From the NCBI GenBank assembly GCA_019038645.1, contig JAHOYT010000003.1, forward strand, positions 31,527 through 95,526: a stretch of 64,000 nucleotides of DNA, given 5' to 3'. This document shows, in pieces, positions 52,864-63,951 of this stretch. Positions within the stretch are counted from its first letter, which is position 1; each line of letters starts with the position of its first letter. Under the pieces are notes generated by a model, which was not told where the DNA came from, ran no database searches, and saw nothing but the letters and a program-made list of their open reading frames with translations. The translations under genes and the position numbers were made by a program. The stretch comes from Bacteroidales bacterium (GTDB lineage: Bacteria > Bacteroidota > Bacteroidia > Bacteroidales > UBA12077).

Positions 52864-55650
52864 TTATATTACGATGTTAACAATCTTTTTCGGAACAAAG
52901 ATTACTTTTCGTGGCGACTTTCCTTCAAGCCATTTCTGTGCCATCTCATGTTTAAGAACTTTTTCTTCTGCTTCTTTTGGGTTAATATCTATTGGTAATT
53001 CTATTTTAAATCTCATTTTACCATTAAAAGATACCGGGTATTCATATGTACTTTCTTTCACATATTTTTCATTATATTCCGGGAAAACCGCATAAGAAAT
53101 ACTTTCGGAATTACCACAAAACTGCCATAATTCTTCAGTTATATGCGGTGCAAATGGTGATAATAAAACTAACAAAGGTTCCAGAACTCCTCTTTTTTTG
53201 CATTTTAATTCAGTAAGCTCGTTAGCACAAATCATAAATGCACTTACCGAGGTATTAAAAGAGAACCTTTCAATATCATCCTGAATTTTCTTTATTGTTT
53301 TATGCAACACTTTTAATTCATTATCAGCCGGGTTGTCATCTGACAACGCAAAATTGTTATTTTCATCATGAAACAATCTCCAGAATTTTCTTAGAAATTT
53401 ATGTACACCATCAATTCCGTTTGTATCCCATGGTTTTGACATTTCTAACGGCCCCAGAAACATTTCATACATACGCAAAGTATCTGCCCCATATTGTTCA
53501 ATTATAACATCGGGATTAACAACATTATACAATGATTTTGACATTTTCTCAACTGCATAACCACAAATGTATTTCCCATCCTCCAGAACAAAATCAGCAT
53601 TTTTATATTCCGGATTCCAGTTTTTAAATGCTTCAGTATCCAGAATGTCATTGCTTACTATGTTTACATCAACATGAATTGGTGTAATATCATATTCTTT
53701 TCTTAAATTAAGTGAAACAAAACGGTTGGTTCCTTTAACTCTGTATACAAAATTTGAACGTCCCTGAATCATTCCCTGATTAATCAGTTTTTTAAATGGT
53801 TCGTCTTTACTTACCCATCCAATATCAAATAAAAACTTATTCCAGAACCTTGAATAAACCAGATGTCCGGTTGCATGTTCTGTACCTCCAATATAAAGGT
53901 CAACATCCTGCCAGTACTCATTCGCTTCTTCAGATACTAATGCATTTTTATTATTTGGATCCATATATCGAAGATAATACGCAGATGAACCGGCAAAGCC
54001 AGGCATTGTGCTTAATTCATAAGGATAACCGTCTTCGTTTTTCCAGCTTTTTGCCCTTCCTAAAGGAGGCTCGCCTTTTTCTGTAGGCAGGTATGCATCA
54101 ACTTCAGGCAATTCGAGCGGCAAATTTTCTTTTGCAACCGGATACGGTAAACCATCTTTAAAATATATTGGAAATGGTTCGCCCCAATATCGCTGGCGGC
54201 TAAAAATTGCGTCACGTAATCTGAAATTTATTCTCCCCTTTCCAATACCTTTTTCCTCAATAAACTGAATAGTTTTTTCAATTGCCTCATTAACATCAAG
54301 ATTGTTAATAAATCCTGAATTTATCATCTTCCCTTCTTTTGAATCACAGGAATCTTCCCATGTTGCCGTATCTGTTGGTTCTTCTCCTTTTTTAACTACA
54401 ACCTGAATAACCGGCAAATTAAAATGACGAGCAAATTTAAAATCCCTGCTATCATGACCAGGAACTGCCATAATAGCTCCGGTACCATATCCCATCAATA
54501 CATAATCGCTTATGTATACAGGCATCTCATTGTTGGTTAAAGGATTAATGGCATATGCACCTGTAAACTGTCCGCTAACATTTTTTGCATCTGTCATTCG
54601 CTCCCTTTCAGATCTCTTTTTTGTTAAATCGATATATTTTTGTACGTCATCTTTATATTCCTGAGTTGTAACTTTATTAACCAGATCGCTTTCCGGTGCT
54701 AAAACCATAAATGTTACACCCCAGCTTGTATCAGGTCTGGTTGTAAAAATTTCCATTTCAGCATCCATGTCTTTAATTTTAAAGATCATTTCGGCTCCTT
54801 CGGAGCGACCAATCCAGTTTCTTTGAATTTCCTTTAATGAATCGGTCCACTCAAGTTTTTCAAGATCATTTAACAATCTTTCTGCATATGCAGAAATTCT
54901 TAAAGACCACTGTTTCATTTCTTTCTGAACTACAGGAAAACCTCCACGTACTGAAAAACCTTCTTTTACTTCATCATTAGCTAAAACTGTTCCTAGTTCG
55001 GGACACCAGTTAACTAAAGTGTCGGCCAGATATGCCAATCTATAGTCTAATAGAATCTCTTGTTTTCTATGATCAGAAAAACTTTTCCAGTCTTCAGATG
55101 AAAAAACTACTAAAACAGTATTACATGCAGCATTTAACTTAGTATTTCCATCTTTTTCAAAAATATTTACCAGATTTATTATTGGTTCAGCCTTCTGTGA
55201 TTTATTATTATACCAATGCTCAAACAGTTCAACAAAAACCCATTGTGTCCATTTATAATATTCGGGATCACTAGTACGTAATTCACGGTCCCAGTCAAAT
55301 GAAAAACCAATTTTTGTTAATTGCTCCTTATATCTCTTAATATTATTTTCTGTTGTTATTGCCGGATGCTGTCCGGTTTGAATGGCGTATTGTTCCGCAG
55401 GCAACCCAAAAGCATCATACCCCATAGGATGTAAAACATTAAATCCTTTCAATCTTTTATAGCGGGAATAAATATCTGAAGCTATATACCCTAAGGGATG
55501 TCCTACATGTAAACCCGCTCCGGAAGGATATGGAAACATATCCAAAACATAATATTTTGGTTTAGAGGTCTCAATACCTGTCTTATATGTTTTATTTTTA
55601 TCCCAATAACTCTGCCACTTTGTTTCTATATCTCTAAAATTGTATTCCAT
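52864..55650 (-). CDS. leuS: Leucyl-tRNA synthetase
   Basis: Class Ia synthetase of 928 residues. The HIGH motif is seen as [10 protein letters not shown] and the KMSKS motif as EKMSKSLYN. The CP1 editing domain includes the usual [12 protein letters not shown] and [18 protein letters not shown] leucine-specific insertion precedes KMSKS. Length is slightly above the bacterial average and in line with Bacteroidota. Confidence 0.97.
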   Translation of the reverse strand: MEYNFRDIETKWQSYWDKNKTYKTGIETSKPKYYVLDMFPYPSGAGLHVGHPLGYIASDIYSRYKRLKGFNVLHPMGYDAFGLPAEQYAIQTGQHPAITTENNIKRYKEQLTKIGFSFDWDRELRTSDPEYYKWTQWVFVELFEHWYNNKSQKAEPIINLVNIFEKDGNTKLNAACNTVLVVFSSEDWKSFSDHRKQEILLDYRLAYLADTLVNWCPELGTVLANDEVKEGFSVRGGFPVVQKEMKQWSLRISAYAERLLNDLEKLEWTDSLKEIQRNWIGRSEGAEMIFKIKDMDAEMEIFTTRPDTSWGVTFMVLAPESDLVNKVTTQEYKDDVQKYIDLTKKRSERERMTDAKNVSGQFTGAYAINPLTNNEMPVYISDYVLMGYGTGAIMAVPGHDSRDFKFARHFNLPVIQVVVKKGEEPTDTATWEDSCDSKEGKMINSGFINNLDVNEAIEKTIQFIEEKGIGKGRINFRLRDAIFSRQRYWGEPFPIYFKDGLPYPVAKENLPLELPEVDAYLPTEKGEPPLGRAKSWKNEDGYPYELSTMPGFAGSSAYYLRYMDPNNKNALVSEEANEYWQDVDLYIGGTEHATGHLVYSRFWNKFLFDIGWVSKDEPFKKLINQGMIQGRSNFVYRVKGTNRFVSLNLRKEYDITPIHVDVNIVSNDILDTEAFKNWNPEYKNADFVLEDGKYICGYAVEKMSKSLYNVVNPDVIIEQYGADTLRMYEMFLGPLEMSKPWDTNGIDGVHKFLRKFWRLFHDENNNFALSDDNPADNELKVLHKTIKKIQDDIERFSFNTSVSAFMICANELTELKCKKRGVLEPLLVLLSPFAPHITEELWQFCGNSESISYAVFPEYNEKYVKESTYEYPVSFNGKMRFKIELPIDINPKEAEEKVLKHEMAQKWLEGKSPRKVIFVPKKIVNIVI

Positions 55651-55780
55651 AATTTACTCTGATTGAAAGATTGTTTTTCAAATTGCGAAATTAGAAAAAG
55701 TTTATTAATAATCAGTAAGAAGAATTAAATAAACATTACACTAAATAAGGATATTTCTTAGCTGGAATTAAATATTTTTA

Positions 55781-55788
55781 TAAATTTG
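55781..55788 (+). promoter_or_regulatory. Promoter -7 element for tRNA-Arg
   Basis: TAAATTTG, an exact TAnnTTTG, 11 bases before the mature tRNA 5' end. Confidence 0.6.
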
Positions 55789-55798
55789 CAATCCTATC

Positions 55799-55871
55799 GG
55801 CCCAGTAGTTCAATGGATAGAATATCAGATTTCGGCTCTGAGGGTTGGGGGTTCGAGTCCTCCCTGGGTCA
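55799..55871 (+). tRNA. tRNA-Arg (anticodon TCG)
   Basis: A 73-base cloverleaf. Acceptor GGCCCAG pairs with CTGGGTC (one G-U). D-arm GTTC/GAAT. Anticodon stem TCAGA/TCTGA closes the loop TTTCGGC with anticodon TCG. The T-arm has GGGTTCGAGTCCTC. The discriminator is A. CCA is not encoded. A promoter precedes and a terminator follows. Confidence 0.93.
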
Positions 55872-55876
55872 CAATA

Positions 55877-55902
55877 AAAAGGTTGGCAGATGTCAACCTT
55901 TT
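55877..55902. terminator. Terminator after tRNA-Arg
   Basis: AAAAGGTTGGCA and TGTCAACCTTTT form a hairpin followed by TCTTTTTT on the plus strand. It can also stop the convergent gene at 55908. Confidence 0.75.
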
Positions 55903-55907
55903 CTTTT

Positions 55908-56300
55908 TTACTGAACTAAATAAAGTTTTATGAGTGATGAACCCAGCTTATTATCTTCAAAATGAATTAATATATCGTAAAATCCTGTTTTAGTGCATTT
56001 AAACATGAATTTTTCATAATATTTATTATTTACAAAATTTGCCGCCACAGTTTTGTCATGATCAAGTATCTCAACTACCGCATTTCCAGGGAAATCGCCA
56101 ATATGATTTAAAACTGTAAACTTATATAATGAATTTTTATTTAAAGTTATAGTAAGAAAATATTCATTTTCATACTGATTTGCACTTAATTTTTTTAACT
56201 CGAATTGAAATTCCTTGATAAAAATATCCTTTTGAGCAATAGATTTTGTGTTTACTAATAAGAGTAATAAAGGGAAAATTAATACAACTACCTTTTTCAT
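55908..56300 (-). CDS. Small secreted protein of unknown function
   Basis: 130 residues with a signal peptide (MKKVVVLIFPLLLLLVNTKS, cleavage near IAQ). The mature part is a predicted all-beta domain (YKFTVLNHIGDFPGNAVVEIL, YEKFMFKCTKTGFYDILIHF) that resembles small bacterial pre-peptidase-like or C2-like sandwiches. No family is assigned. It has its own promoter and a leader hairpin that may act as an attenuator. Confidence 0.68.
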   Translation of the reverse strand: MKKVVVLIFPLLLLLVNTKSIAQKDIFIKEFQFELKKLSANQYENEYFLTITLNKNSLYKFTVLNHIGDFPGNAVVEILDHDKTVAANFVNNKYYEKFMFKCTKTGFYDILIHFEDNKLGSSLIKLYLVQ

Positions 56301-56311
56301 AGAACTAACTT

Positions 56312-56335
56312 AAAAAACAAAGTAGGTGACCCTAC
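56312..56335 (-). promoter_or_regulatory. Possible leader attenuator of the small secreted gene
   Basis: On the minus strand GTAGG-GTCA-CCTAC (56335-56322) is followed by TTTGTTTTTT. It lies between the promoter at 56375 and the ATG at 56300, so it would terminate the leader transcript early unless prevented. Confidence 0.4.
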
Positions 56336-56374
56336 AGTGTAAAATTCTCACTTAATATACTAAGATATTTGATA

Positions 56375-56382
56375 CAAATATA
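56375..56382 (-). promoter_or_regulatory. Promoter -7 element for the small secreted gene
   Basis: Minus strand TATATTTG, an exact TAnnTTTG. The leader to the ATG would be about 70 bases and contains the hairpin at 56322-56335. Confidence 0.5.
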
Positions 56383-56430
56383 AGATTTTTTAAAAATGTT
56401 CTACTATTTAACTATAATTCGGGTAAAAAT

Positions 56431-56464
56431 AAAAAGAGGAGATGAAAATTCATCTCCTCTTTTT
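56431..56464 (-). terminator. Terminator of the exbB-exbD operon
   Basis: A long stem (AAAAAGAGGAGATGAA with TTCATCTCCTCTTTTT) with a tiny loop and A/T runs on both sides. It ends the operon that reads leftward. Confidence 0.85.
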
Positions 56465-56481
56465 ATATAAGTATATCTATT

Positions 56482-56955
56482 TTATTCTATAGCTTCGACT
56501 TTTCTTGTAGAATAATTGATTTTAAGAGCACTGGCTTTACGCAGTTCCTGCTTCACATCGATAATAATTCCCATCTTGGTTTTTTCGTCAACCTTGAGAG
56601 ATACCGTCATAAGAGGGCGTTCATTTTCGTCCATTTTCTCTCTTTCGGCAGTAATATAATCTCTTATATCTACAACTTTTGCAAATGCATCATTCAGTTG
56701 AATTCTTGGCTCGCTTCCATACATAGCTTTCAAACCTGGTATTGGACTACCAATACTTATTGTACTAACCAATGATTTTCTCTCCATTTTCTTTACTTCA
56801 GTAGCACCAGGCAATTGCTGATCAACCATCAAGGTGTTTTCACGCATTACAGTACTTACCATAAAAAAGAATAGTAACATAAAAACAATATCTGGTAACG
56901 AAGCCGTTGATACTTGTGGTAATCCACCTTTTCCTTTTCGTTCGAATTTTGCCAT
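56482..56955 (-). CDS. exbD: ExbD/TolR-family protein 2
   Basis: 157 residues from the ATG at 56955, which has a strong ribosome-binding site (GGAGGA). The upstream in-frame extension to 57051 overlaps the preceding gene and is not used. N-terminal membrane helix with the family aspartate in ASLPDIVFMLLFFFMVST, then a periplasmic domain. With ExbB it uses the proton gradient to energise outer-membrane TonB-dependent transport or a similar envelope process. It is the last gene of the operon. Confidence 0.92.
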   Translation of the reverse strand: MAKFERKGKGGLPQVSTASLPDIVFMLLFFFMVSTVMRENTLMVDQQLPGATEVKKMERKSLVSTISIGSPIPGLKAMYGSEPRIQLNDAFAKVVDIRDYITAEREKMDENERPLMTVSLKVDEKTKMGIIIDVKQELRKASALKINYSTRKVEAIE

Positions 56956-56956
56956 T

Positions 56957-57535
56957 TTACTTTCCTCCGATATTTTTAGGTTCAGCTTCAGAAATAATCT
57001 GAGGATAATATTTTTTAACAGCATCCTGCTTATCTTTCGGCAAATCTTCATAATGCCTGCTGAATTCGCTCATAGCAACCTCATCTCTAACTTCGTTGTA
57101 TGCTGCAATAAGCTCATTCTGAACTTTTATATAAATACCATATGAAGTTCCCCTGTCATTCATCAAAGAAATAATTCCTTTCGGAGCCATTACAGTTCCA
57201 AAATAATCAATCTCCCTGGGTTCTTTTTCCGGTAGATTTTCTTTGTTTGCAGGATTCACGATGAATTCTTTAGCCTCATCACGAAGATTATATACATCCA
57301 TTTGTTTACCGTTAACCATTAACTGGTCATTTGCATTAATAAGCACAACAAAAACGTTACGTTCTTTAATTTGTTTATTGTCCTGCTCTGCACCTGGTTC
57401 CGGCATTGGAGGCAATTTTCTGGATAAACCTGTATCAATGTCCATCGTAGTGGCAACAAGGAAAAAGATAAGCAGCAAGAAAGCAATATCCGCCATAGAT
57501 GCTGCACTAAATTCTCCTGTGGGTCTTATAGGCAT
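56957..57535 (-). CDS. exbD: ExbD/TolR-family protein 1
   Basis: 192 residues. N-terminal helix with the proton-channel Asp in SMADIAFLLLIFFLVATTMD, then a longer periplasmic domain than ExbD2, with an acidic stretch. Paired ExbD paralogues behind one ExbB are usual in Bacteroidota. It ends one base before the ExbD2 start. Confidence 0.92.
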   Translation of the reverse strand: MPIRPTGEFSAASMADIAFLLLIFFLVATTMDIDTGLSRKLPPMPEPGAEQDNKQIKERNVFVVLINANDQLMVNGKQMDVYNLRDEAKEFIVNPANKENLPEKEPREIDYFGTVMAPKGIISLMNDRGTSYGIYIKVQNELIAAYNEVRDEVAMSEFSRHYEDLPKDKQDAVKKYYPQIISEAEPKNIGGK

Positions 57536-57595
57536 AGACTATATTTTTTATAATTTAAAAAAAGCATGGTGGTTTCATTGCCACCCTGCTATATA

Positions 57596-58027
57596 CTATT
57601 TAAATATTTTAGCTACTTCAGTATACAACATTGACACAATAGCTAAAAGTGCCAATACGTATATTGAATTAATCATCATTCCGGCATACTTTAATGTAGA
57701 CGGAACATCATATTGAACTAATTCAGGGTTTTTAATTCCAAGTACTTCGCTTGAAGAAAATCCATAAGCGATTGCAACTACAACTGCTAAGGCAACAATA
57801 CCTAACAAGCCTTTTTTGGCATTTTTAGGATTTGTTATCATTTGAAAAACCGGGAATATAACTGTAAATCCAACGGCGATACCAGTTAGCACATATGCCC
57901 ACAAAATAAAGATATTTGTAAATACTGGTTGACCGCTTATATCCTCACCACCTGCGTAAAATAATATTGTTAAGAAAGCAGATATGGCAAGAAGGACAAT
58001 TAAAACTATCCTTAAAATTTTACTCAT
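57596..58027 (-). CDS. Membrane protein between exbB and exbD
   Basis: 143 residues with four predicted helices (about 7-25, 37-61, 74-92, 115-140) and little soluble sequence. It lies seven bases downstream of exbB and 60 upstream of exbD1, so it belongs to the operon and probably to the complex. No domain is recognised. Orthologues in the same place in other Bacteroidota genomes would be expected. Confidence 0.78.
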   Translation of the reverse strand: MSKILRIVLIVLLAISAFLTILFYAGGEDISGQPVFTNIFILWAYVLTGIAVGFTVIFPVFQMITNPKNAKKGLLGIVALAVVVAIAYGFSSSEVLGIKNPELVQYDVPSTLKYAGMMINSIYVLALLAIVSMLYTEVAKIFK

Positions 58028-58033
58028 GGTGTA

Positions 58034-58870
58034 TTATTTTTTAAAATTGTATTTTACTAATATATCAATTAAAGAAATTGAAGCGTCTTCCATATCACCT
58101 ACAATGCTATCGATCTTTGAAATAATATAATTATAAAATACTTGTAAGATAACCGCAACGATCAAACCAGACACTGTAGTAATCAACGCAACCTTAATAC
58201 CTCCGGCAACTAATGATGGAGAAATATCACCTGCAGCTTCGATTGAATCGAAAGCACCAATCATACCAATTACTGTACCCATGAAACCTAACATAGGAGC
58301 GGTAGCAATAAATAATGAAATCCAGGTAATGCCTTTTTCTAATAATCCCATTTGAACTGAACCGTAAGAAACTACTGATTTCTCAACAACTTCGATACCT
58401 TGATCCATTCTGTCTAATCCCTGATAAAAAATACTGGCAACAGGGCCTTTTGTATTACGACAAACTTCTTTTGCAGCTTCAACACCACCTTGGCTTAAAG
58501 CTTCTTCAACACTTAATAAAAGTTTATTAGTGTTAGTAGTTGCAAGATTTAAATAAATAATTCTTTCAATTGCGATAGCTAAACCTAAAATTAAACAAAG
58601 AAGTACAACACCCATAAATCCAGGTCCACCTTCAATGAATTTAAGCTTAATTTGTTTGTGCAATGTAGGTCCTTCAACCTCTGCAACAACCTCTTCGGCA
58701 ACTTCTTCTTCAACTACAGCAACTGTATCTTCAATTGCTTCTTCCATTTCTACAGAGTCAGCCTGTTCAACAGTCATTTCTTCAGTTGTTTCATTCTGAG
58801 CAACCGTGTAGAATGATGCTCCTAATATAAGCATCCCAAAAACTGCTATAAATGCAAATAATTTTTTCAT
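58034..58870 (-). CDS. exbB: ExbB/TolQ/MotA-family proton channel with N-terminal extension
   Basis: 278 residues. Three ExbB helices (about 92-112, 190-215, 225-250) with the family block GFMGTVIGMIGAFDSIEAAGD. Before them stands a signal-like hydrophobic segment (MKKLFAFIAVFGMLILGASF) and a roughly 40-residue Glu/Val-rich periplasmic stretch (EEEVAEEVVAEVEG). This extension is longer than in E. coli ExbB and occurs in this phylum. First gene of the operon. Confidence 0.92.
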   Translation of the reverse strand: MKKLFAFIAVFGMLILGASFYTVAQNETTEEMTVEQADSVEMEEAIEDTVAVVEEEVAEEVVAEVEGPTLHKQIKLKFIEGGPGFMGVVLLCLILGLAIAIERIIYLNLATTNTNKLLLSVEEALSQGGVEAAKEVCRNTKGPVASIFYQGLDRMDQGIEVVEKSVVSYGSVQMGLLEKGITWISLFIATAPMLGFMGTVIGMIGAFDSIEAAGDISPSLVAGGIKVALITTVSGLIVAVILQVFYNYIISKIDSIVGDMEDASISLIDILVKYNFKK

Positions 58871-58948
58871 GGTTTGTTTTCTGTTTAAATTATTAACGAT
58901 TTTTATGTTTGTAAAATTATTAAAAAATTCACTAATTAAAAATTATTG

Positions 58949-59036
58949 CGGAGAAAGAGGGATTCGAACCCCCGATACCCTTGTGAGGTATACACACTTT
59001 CCAGGCGTGCGCCTTCGACCACTCGGCCATTTCTCC
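58949..59036 (-). tRNA. tRNA-Ser (anticodon GGA)
   Basis: 88-base class II tRNA. Acceptor GGAGAAA pairs with TTTCTCC. Anticodon stem CACGC/GTGTG closes the loop CTGGAAA with anticodon GGA. The long variable arm TATACCTCACAAGGGTATC follows. T-arm GGGGGTTCGAATCCCCC. Discriminator G. CCA is not encoded. Confidence 0.95.
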
Positions 59037-59097
59037 AAATCACATCGCCCACAATTCAGGGGCACAAATTACAAAAAAATAAACAAAATCAAATAAT

Positions 59098-60135
59098 TTA
59101 TTTTGTTATTTCGCCACTAATCGATTGATTTAATTTAAATTTAATTGTATTATCATCAAAATTCTGTCCTAACAAGTGCATCAATTTTGTAACAGCTGCT
59201 TCGGTAGTAATATCATATCCGCTGACAACTCCCAGTTTCAGAAGCTCATTTCCGGTTTCATATTTAGTCATATCAACTTTACCTGCTAAACACTGAGTAA
59301 CATTTAATATAATTTTGCCTTCCTTAATAACTTCTTTTAACTCATTTAAAAACCATTTTTCGGTTGGGGCATTTCCTGCCCCATAAGTTTCAATGATTAT
59401 TGCTCTTATTTTTTTAATATTTAATATTGCATGCACGGTTTCTTTCCCTAATCCGGGAAACATTTTAAGTATGGCAATATTTGTATCTAATTCCGCATGA
59501 ATTTTAAGTGCCTTATTAAAAGATGAATAGTGAATTGACCCGTTATTAAACTTTAAATTAATACCTGCTTCAGCCAGGTTTGGATAATTTGGAGACTCAA
59601 AAGCATTAAAATGTTCCGAATTATATTTGGTTGTTCTGTTACCACGCATAAGTTTATTTTCAAAATAAACACATACTTCAGGAGCCAAAGGCTGCCCATT
59701 CTTTTCTGTTGCTGCAATTTCTATTGCTGAAATCAGATTTTCTTTTCCATCTGTACGCAAAGTTCCTATGGGAAGCTGCGATCCTGTAAATATTACAGGT
59801 TTATCAAGATTTTCAAGCATAAAACTTAATGCAGAAGCCGAATATGCCATCGTATCTGTTCCGTGAAGAATTACAAATCCATCGTAATTATTATATTTAT
59901 CTTTAATAATTTCTACCAGTTTTATCCAGACTTCCGGATTTAAATTTGAAGAATCTATTACGGGAGAAAAAGATATTGTGGAAAGATTAAACCCGAATCT
60001 TTTTAATTCCGGAACTTCGTGGAGAATCTGATCAAAATCAAAAGGAGAAAGGACTCCTGTTTCAGAATCTTTAATCATTCCGATTGTACCACCGGTATAT
60101 ATTATTAATATAGATTTTGATTTATTATCTTTCAT
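59098..60135 (-). CDS. ansA: Type I (cytoplasmic) L-asparaginase
   Basis: Hydrolyses asparagine to aspartate and ammonia. The 345-residue protein has the first catalytic Thr in IYTGGTIGMI and the second in LHGTDTMAYSASALSF. No signal peptide, so the cytoplasmic form. It begins five bases after tatD, a pair conserved in Bacteroidales. Confidence 0.95.
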   Translation of the reverse strand: MKDNKSKSILIIYTGGTIGMIKDSETGVLSPFDFDQILHEVPELKRFGFNLSTISFSPVIDSSNLNPEVWIKLVEIIKDKYNNYDGFVILHGTDTMAYSASALSFMLENLDKPVIFTGSQLPIGTLRTDGKENLISAIEIAATEKNGQPLAPEVCVYFENKLMRGNRTTKYNSEHFNAFESPNYPNLAEAGINLKFNNGSIHYSSFNKALKIHAELDTNIAILKMFPGLGKETVHAILNIKKIRAIIIETYGAGNAPTEKWFLNELKEVIKEGKIILNVTQCLAGKVDMTKYETGNELLKLGVVSGYDITTEAAVTKLMHLLGQNFDDNTIKFKLNQSISGEITK

Positions 60136-60140
60136 ATTGT

Positions 60141-60908
60141 TTACAACCTGAAGAGTTGTTTTGCATTGTTTGTTGTTATTTGCGCTACCTCTTTTAATGA
60201 AATATTTTTAATTTCTGCAATTTTTTGTGCAATATACATTATATAAGAGCTTTCGTTTCTTTTGCCTCTTTTAGGAACAGGAGCCAGGTATGGTGAATCC
60301 GTTTCTAAAACGATATTATTAATATTAATATTATACACAACCTTATCTAAACCTGAATTTTTGAACGTTACAATCCCTCCAATTCCAATTTTAAAACCCC
60401 ATTCAATAATTCTACCCGCCTGACTTTCGTTACCCGTAAAGGCATGAAAAACTCCATTAAGTTTTTCATCTATTACTTCATCCAGTATTCTAAAAATTTC
60501 ATCAAAAGATTCCCGTGCATGAATAACAACCGGTAAATTATATTTTTTTGCCAAATCCAGCTGATATCTGAACGCTTCCTCCTGTTGTGTTTTAAATGTT
60601 TTATCCCAATATAAATCTATACCTATTTCTCCAATTGCATAAAATTTTCTTCTGTCAAGCCAGCTTTCTACATTTGCAAGCTCTTCCTTATAATTTTCTT
60701 GTACTGATGTTGGATGCAAACCCATCATTGGAAAACAAAAATCAGGATACTTATCAACAAGATCAAGCAAATGCTCAATTGTAGTTCTATCAACATTTGG
60801 AAGAAGAACTTTCTCAATACCATTTTCCTGAGCATTTAGAATAACCTGATCGCGATCAGAATCAAACTCCGGCAAAAATAAATGTGTATGTGTATCTATA
60901 AACTGCAT
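60141..60908 (-). CDS. TatD-family metal-dependent hydrolase
   Basis: 255-residue TIM-barrel with metal ligands in IDTHTHLFLPEFDSD, GEIGIDLYWD, VIHARES, VFHAFTGN and ETDSPYLAPVP. Family members act as 3'-5' DNases or in D-aminoacyl-tRNA/quality-control roles. The exact substrate is unclear. First gene of the tatD-ansA operon. Confidence 0.93.
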   Translation of the reverse strand: MQFIDTHTHLFLPEFDSDRDQVILNAQENGIEKVLLPNVDRTTIEHLLDLVDKYPDFCFPMMGLHPTSVQENYKEELANVESWLDRRKFYAIGEIGIDLYWDKTFKTQQEEAFRYQLDLAKKYNLPVVIHARESFDEIFRILDEVIDEKLNGVFHAFTGNESQAGRIIEWGFKIGIGGIVTFKNSGLDKVVYNININNIVLETDSPYLAPVPKRGKRNESSYIMYIAQKIAEIKNISLKEVAQITTNNAKQLFRL

Positions 60909-61037
60909 AAAATTTTAAAACGCTGCAAACATAAAAAATTTCTTTATCATAATTCATGTTCAGCATTTAATTCTGCATGTCTTAAAACATTTAATATTTA
61001 ATATGATTACTATTTTAAGTAATACCCTAAAATAAAA

Positions 61038-61060
61038 AGGGAGACAAAATATGTCTCCCT
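61038..61060 (-). terminator. Terminator after gdhA
   Basis: AGGGAGACA (61038-61046) pairs with TGTCTCCCT (61052-61060). On the minus strand TTTTTATTTT follows. Confidence 0.8.
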
Positions 61061-61084
61061 CAACTTTATATACAAATAAATTAA

Positions 61085-62509
<1,425 letters not shown>

Positions 62510-62616
62510 TTAATTAATCCATCTGTTAATTAAATAACAGAACCATTTATTACTCTGTAGTTTACACATAATGGGAATTTCAAACACTACATGTTTAACA
62601 ACACTCCTGACTTTTA

Positions 62617-63741
62617 TCATAAATAAATTGACGAAATCAGCTTGTATGCCTTGCCAGGTAATGTCTTTACAACACCCATAAACTCCAGATTTAACAAGAT
62701 TGGCGACACTTTACTCGTTGGCATATTGCATTTTAGGCATATCGAATCAATAGGAAGCTCAGTGTGATTCTTAAGAATTTCAGCAATTATCTTTTCATCA
62801 TTATTTAAATTAACAAACAAATCTCTTTGCACAGCTTCCTTATCCTTTTTCCCGGGCTCCCATCCCAATAGATATTCTAAATCCTCTATTGAAGTTAGCA
62901 TTGCTGCTTTATTTGTTTTTATTAAATTATTACATCCTTTAGAATAAATATCTGAAACCCTTCCAGGAACTGCAAAAACATCACGATTATATGAATTTGC
63001 AATATCAGCCGTAACTAAGGACCCTCCTTTTCCGCCGGATTCTATAACAATTGTTGCATCCGACAAACCTGCAATAATCCTGTTTCGTTTTATGAAATTA
63101 TTTTTGTCACGAATAGACTTAGCAGGAAAATCGGTAACCAACATCCCCTGCTTTATAATATTACCAGCTAATTTTTTATGTGATGCAGGATAAATAATAT
63201 CCAGTCCATGACCAAGAACTGCAATAGTTAGCAAATCATTTGCTAAAGCAGCTTTATGTGCTGCTGCATCAATACCATAAGCCAGACCACTTACAATTAT
63301 TGGATTATGCTCTCTTTGTTTAAGATCTTTTATCAGTTTTTCGCAAAAGGCTATTCCTTCAGTTGTCGCTTTTCTTGTACCAACTATACTAATAATCTTT
63401 CTTGTATTCAGGTCAACTTTCCCTAAAGTATATATAAGCACGGGGGCATCTTCGCAATGCTTTAGCCTTTCCGGATATTCTTTATCAAGGTAAAAAATTG
63501 GGTTAATTTTATGTTCATTGATAAAATTGATTTCCTCCTCAGCTTTTGGTAGAACATCTGTGTTTATAATTAAATCAGCAAGTACTGATCCAATACCAGG
63601 AATTTTCATTAAGTTACTCTTTGTTTCTTTGAAGATCCCCTCGAAATTACCAACATATGCAACTAATTTTTTTGCTGTAATATGTCCAACTTTCGGAATT
63701 AAACTAAGAGCAATTTTATATTTTAAATCATCATTTATCAT
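62617..63741 (-). CDS. dprA: DNA-processing protein DprA
   Basis: Loads RecA on incoming single-stranded DNA during natural transformation. It is kept in many non-competent species. The 374-residue protein has an N-terminal helix-hairpin-helix (GHITAKKLVAYVGNFEG), a Rossmann core (SIVGTRKATTEGI, VSGLAYGIDAAAHKAAL, VLGHGLDIIYPASHKKL, GSLVTADIAN) and a C-terminal winged helix (about 315-374). It is flanked by two glutamate dehydrogenase genes. Confidence 0.95.
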   Translation of the reverse strand: MINDDLKYKIALSLIPKVGHITAKKLVAYVGNFEGIFKETKSNLMKIPGIGSVLADLIINTDVLPKAEEEINFINEHKINPIFYLDKEYPERLKHCEDAPVLIYTLGKVDLNTRKIISIVGTRKATTEGIAFCEKLIKDLKQREHNPIIVSGLAYGIDAAAHKAALANDLLTIAVLGHGLDIIYPASHKKLAGNIIKQGMLVTDFPAKSIRDKNNFIKRNRIIAGLSDATIVIESGGKGGSLVTADIANSYNRDVFAVPGRVSDIYSKGCNNLIKTNKAAMLTSIEDLEYLLGWEPGKKDKEAVQRDLFVNLNNDEKIIAEILKNHTELPIDSICLKCNMPTSKVSPILLNLEFMGVVKTLPGKAYKLISSIYL

Positions 63742-63848
63742 AATTGTATAAAAATTGAGGCATATGAGAGCATGAATAAAAATTCAACGGTGTGATATTA
63801 ATCGCTGACATAAATTTTAATCAGCTGAAATTAATAAAAATATTTATA

Positions 63849-63892
63849 AAAAAAGAAGGTACTCTCCGATAGCTATCGGGAGTGTACCTTCT
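63849..63892 (-). terminator. Terminator after the second gdhA-like gene
   Basis: AAGAAGGTAC..CGATA and TATCGG..GTACCTTCTT form a long, slightly mismatched stem around GC. On the minus strand it runs into TTTTTTT. Its core CCGATAGCTATCGG resembles the core of the terminator at 20025. Confidence 0.8.
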
Positions 63893-63917
63893 TACCATAA
63901 ATTACAAACCTGTATAT

Positions 63918-63939
63918 CCTGACTTCGCCAGGCAGGCAA
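63918..63939. repeat. Small palindromic element
   Basis: CCTG-ACTTCGC-CAGG followed by CAGG, between the second gdhA-like gene and its terminator. It is much more GC-rich than its surroundings and looks like a dispersed hairpin repeat. Only one copy was noticed in the window, so the repeat status is inferred. Confidence 0.35.
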
Positions 63940-63951
63940 GTTATATTAATA

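Noticed and set aside
58903-58910. Exact plus-strand TATGTTTG near the exbB start.
   Set aside because: Nothing on the plus strand follows except the reverse of tRNA-Ser. A chance match is likely in this AT-rich DNA.
58869-59128. Two open plus-strand frames of 60-75 codons over the tRNA-Ser gene.
   Set aside because: They are the antisense of the tRNA and contain its structure. There is no promoter or family match.
63918-63939. Palindrome considered as an attachment site.
   Set aside because: No integrase, second copy or gene truncation at this point.
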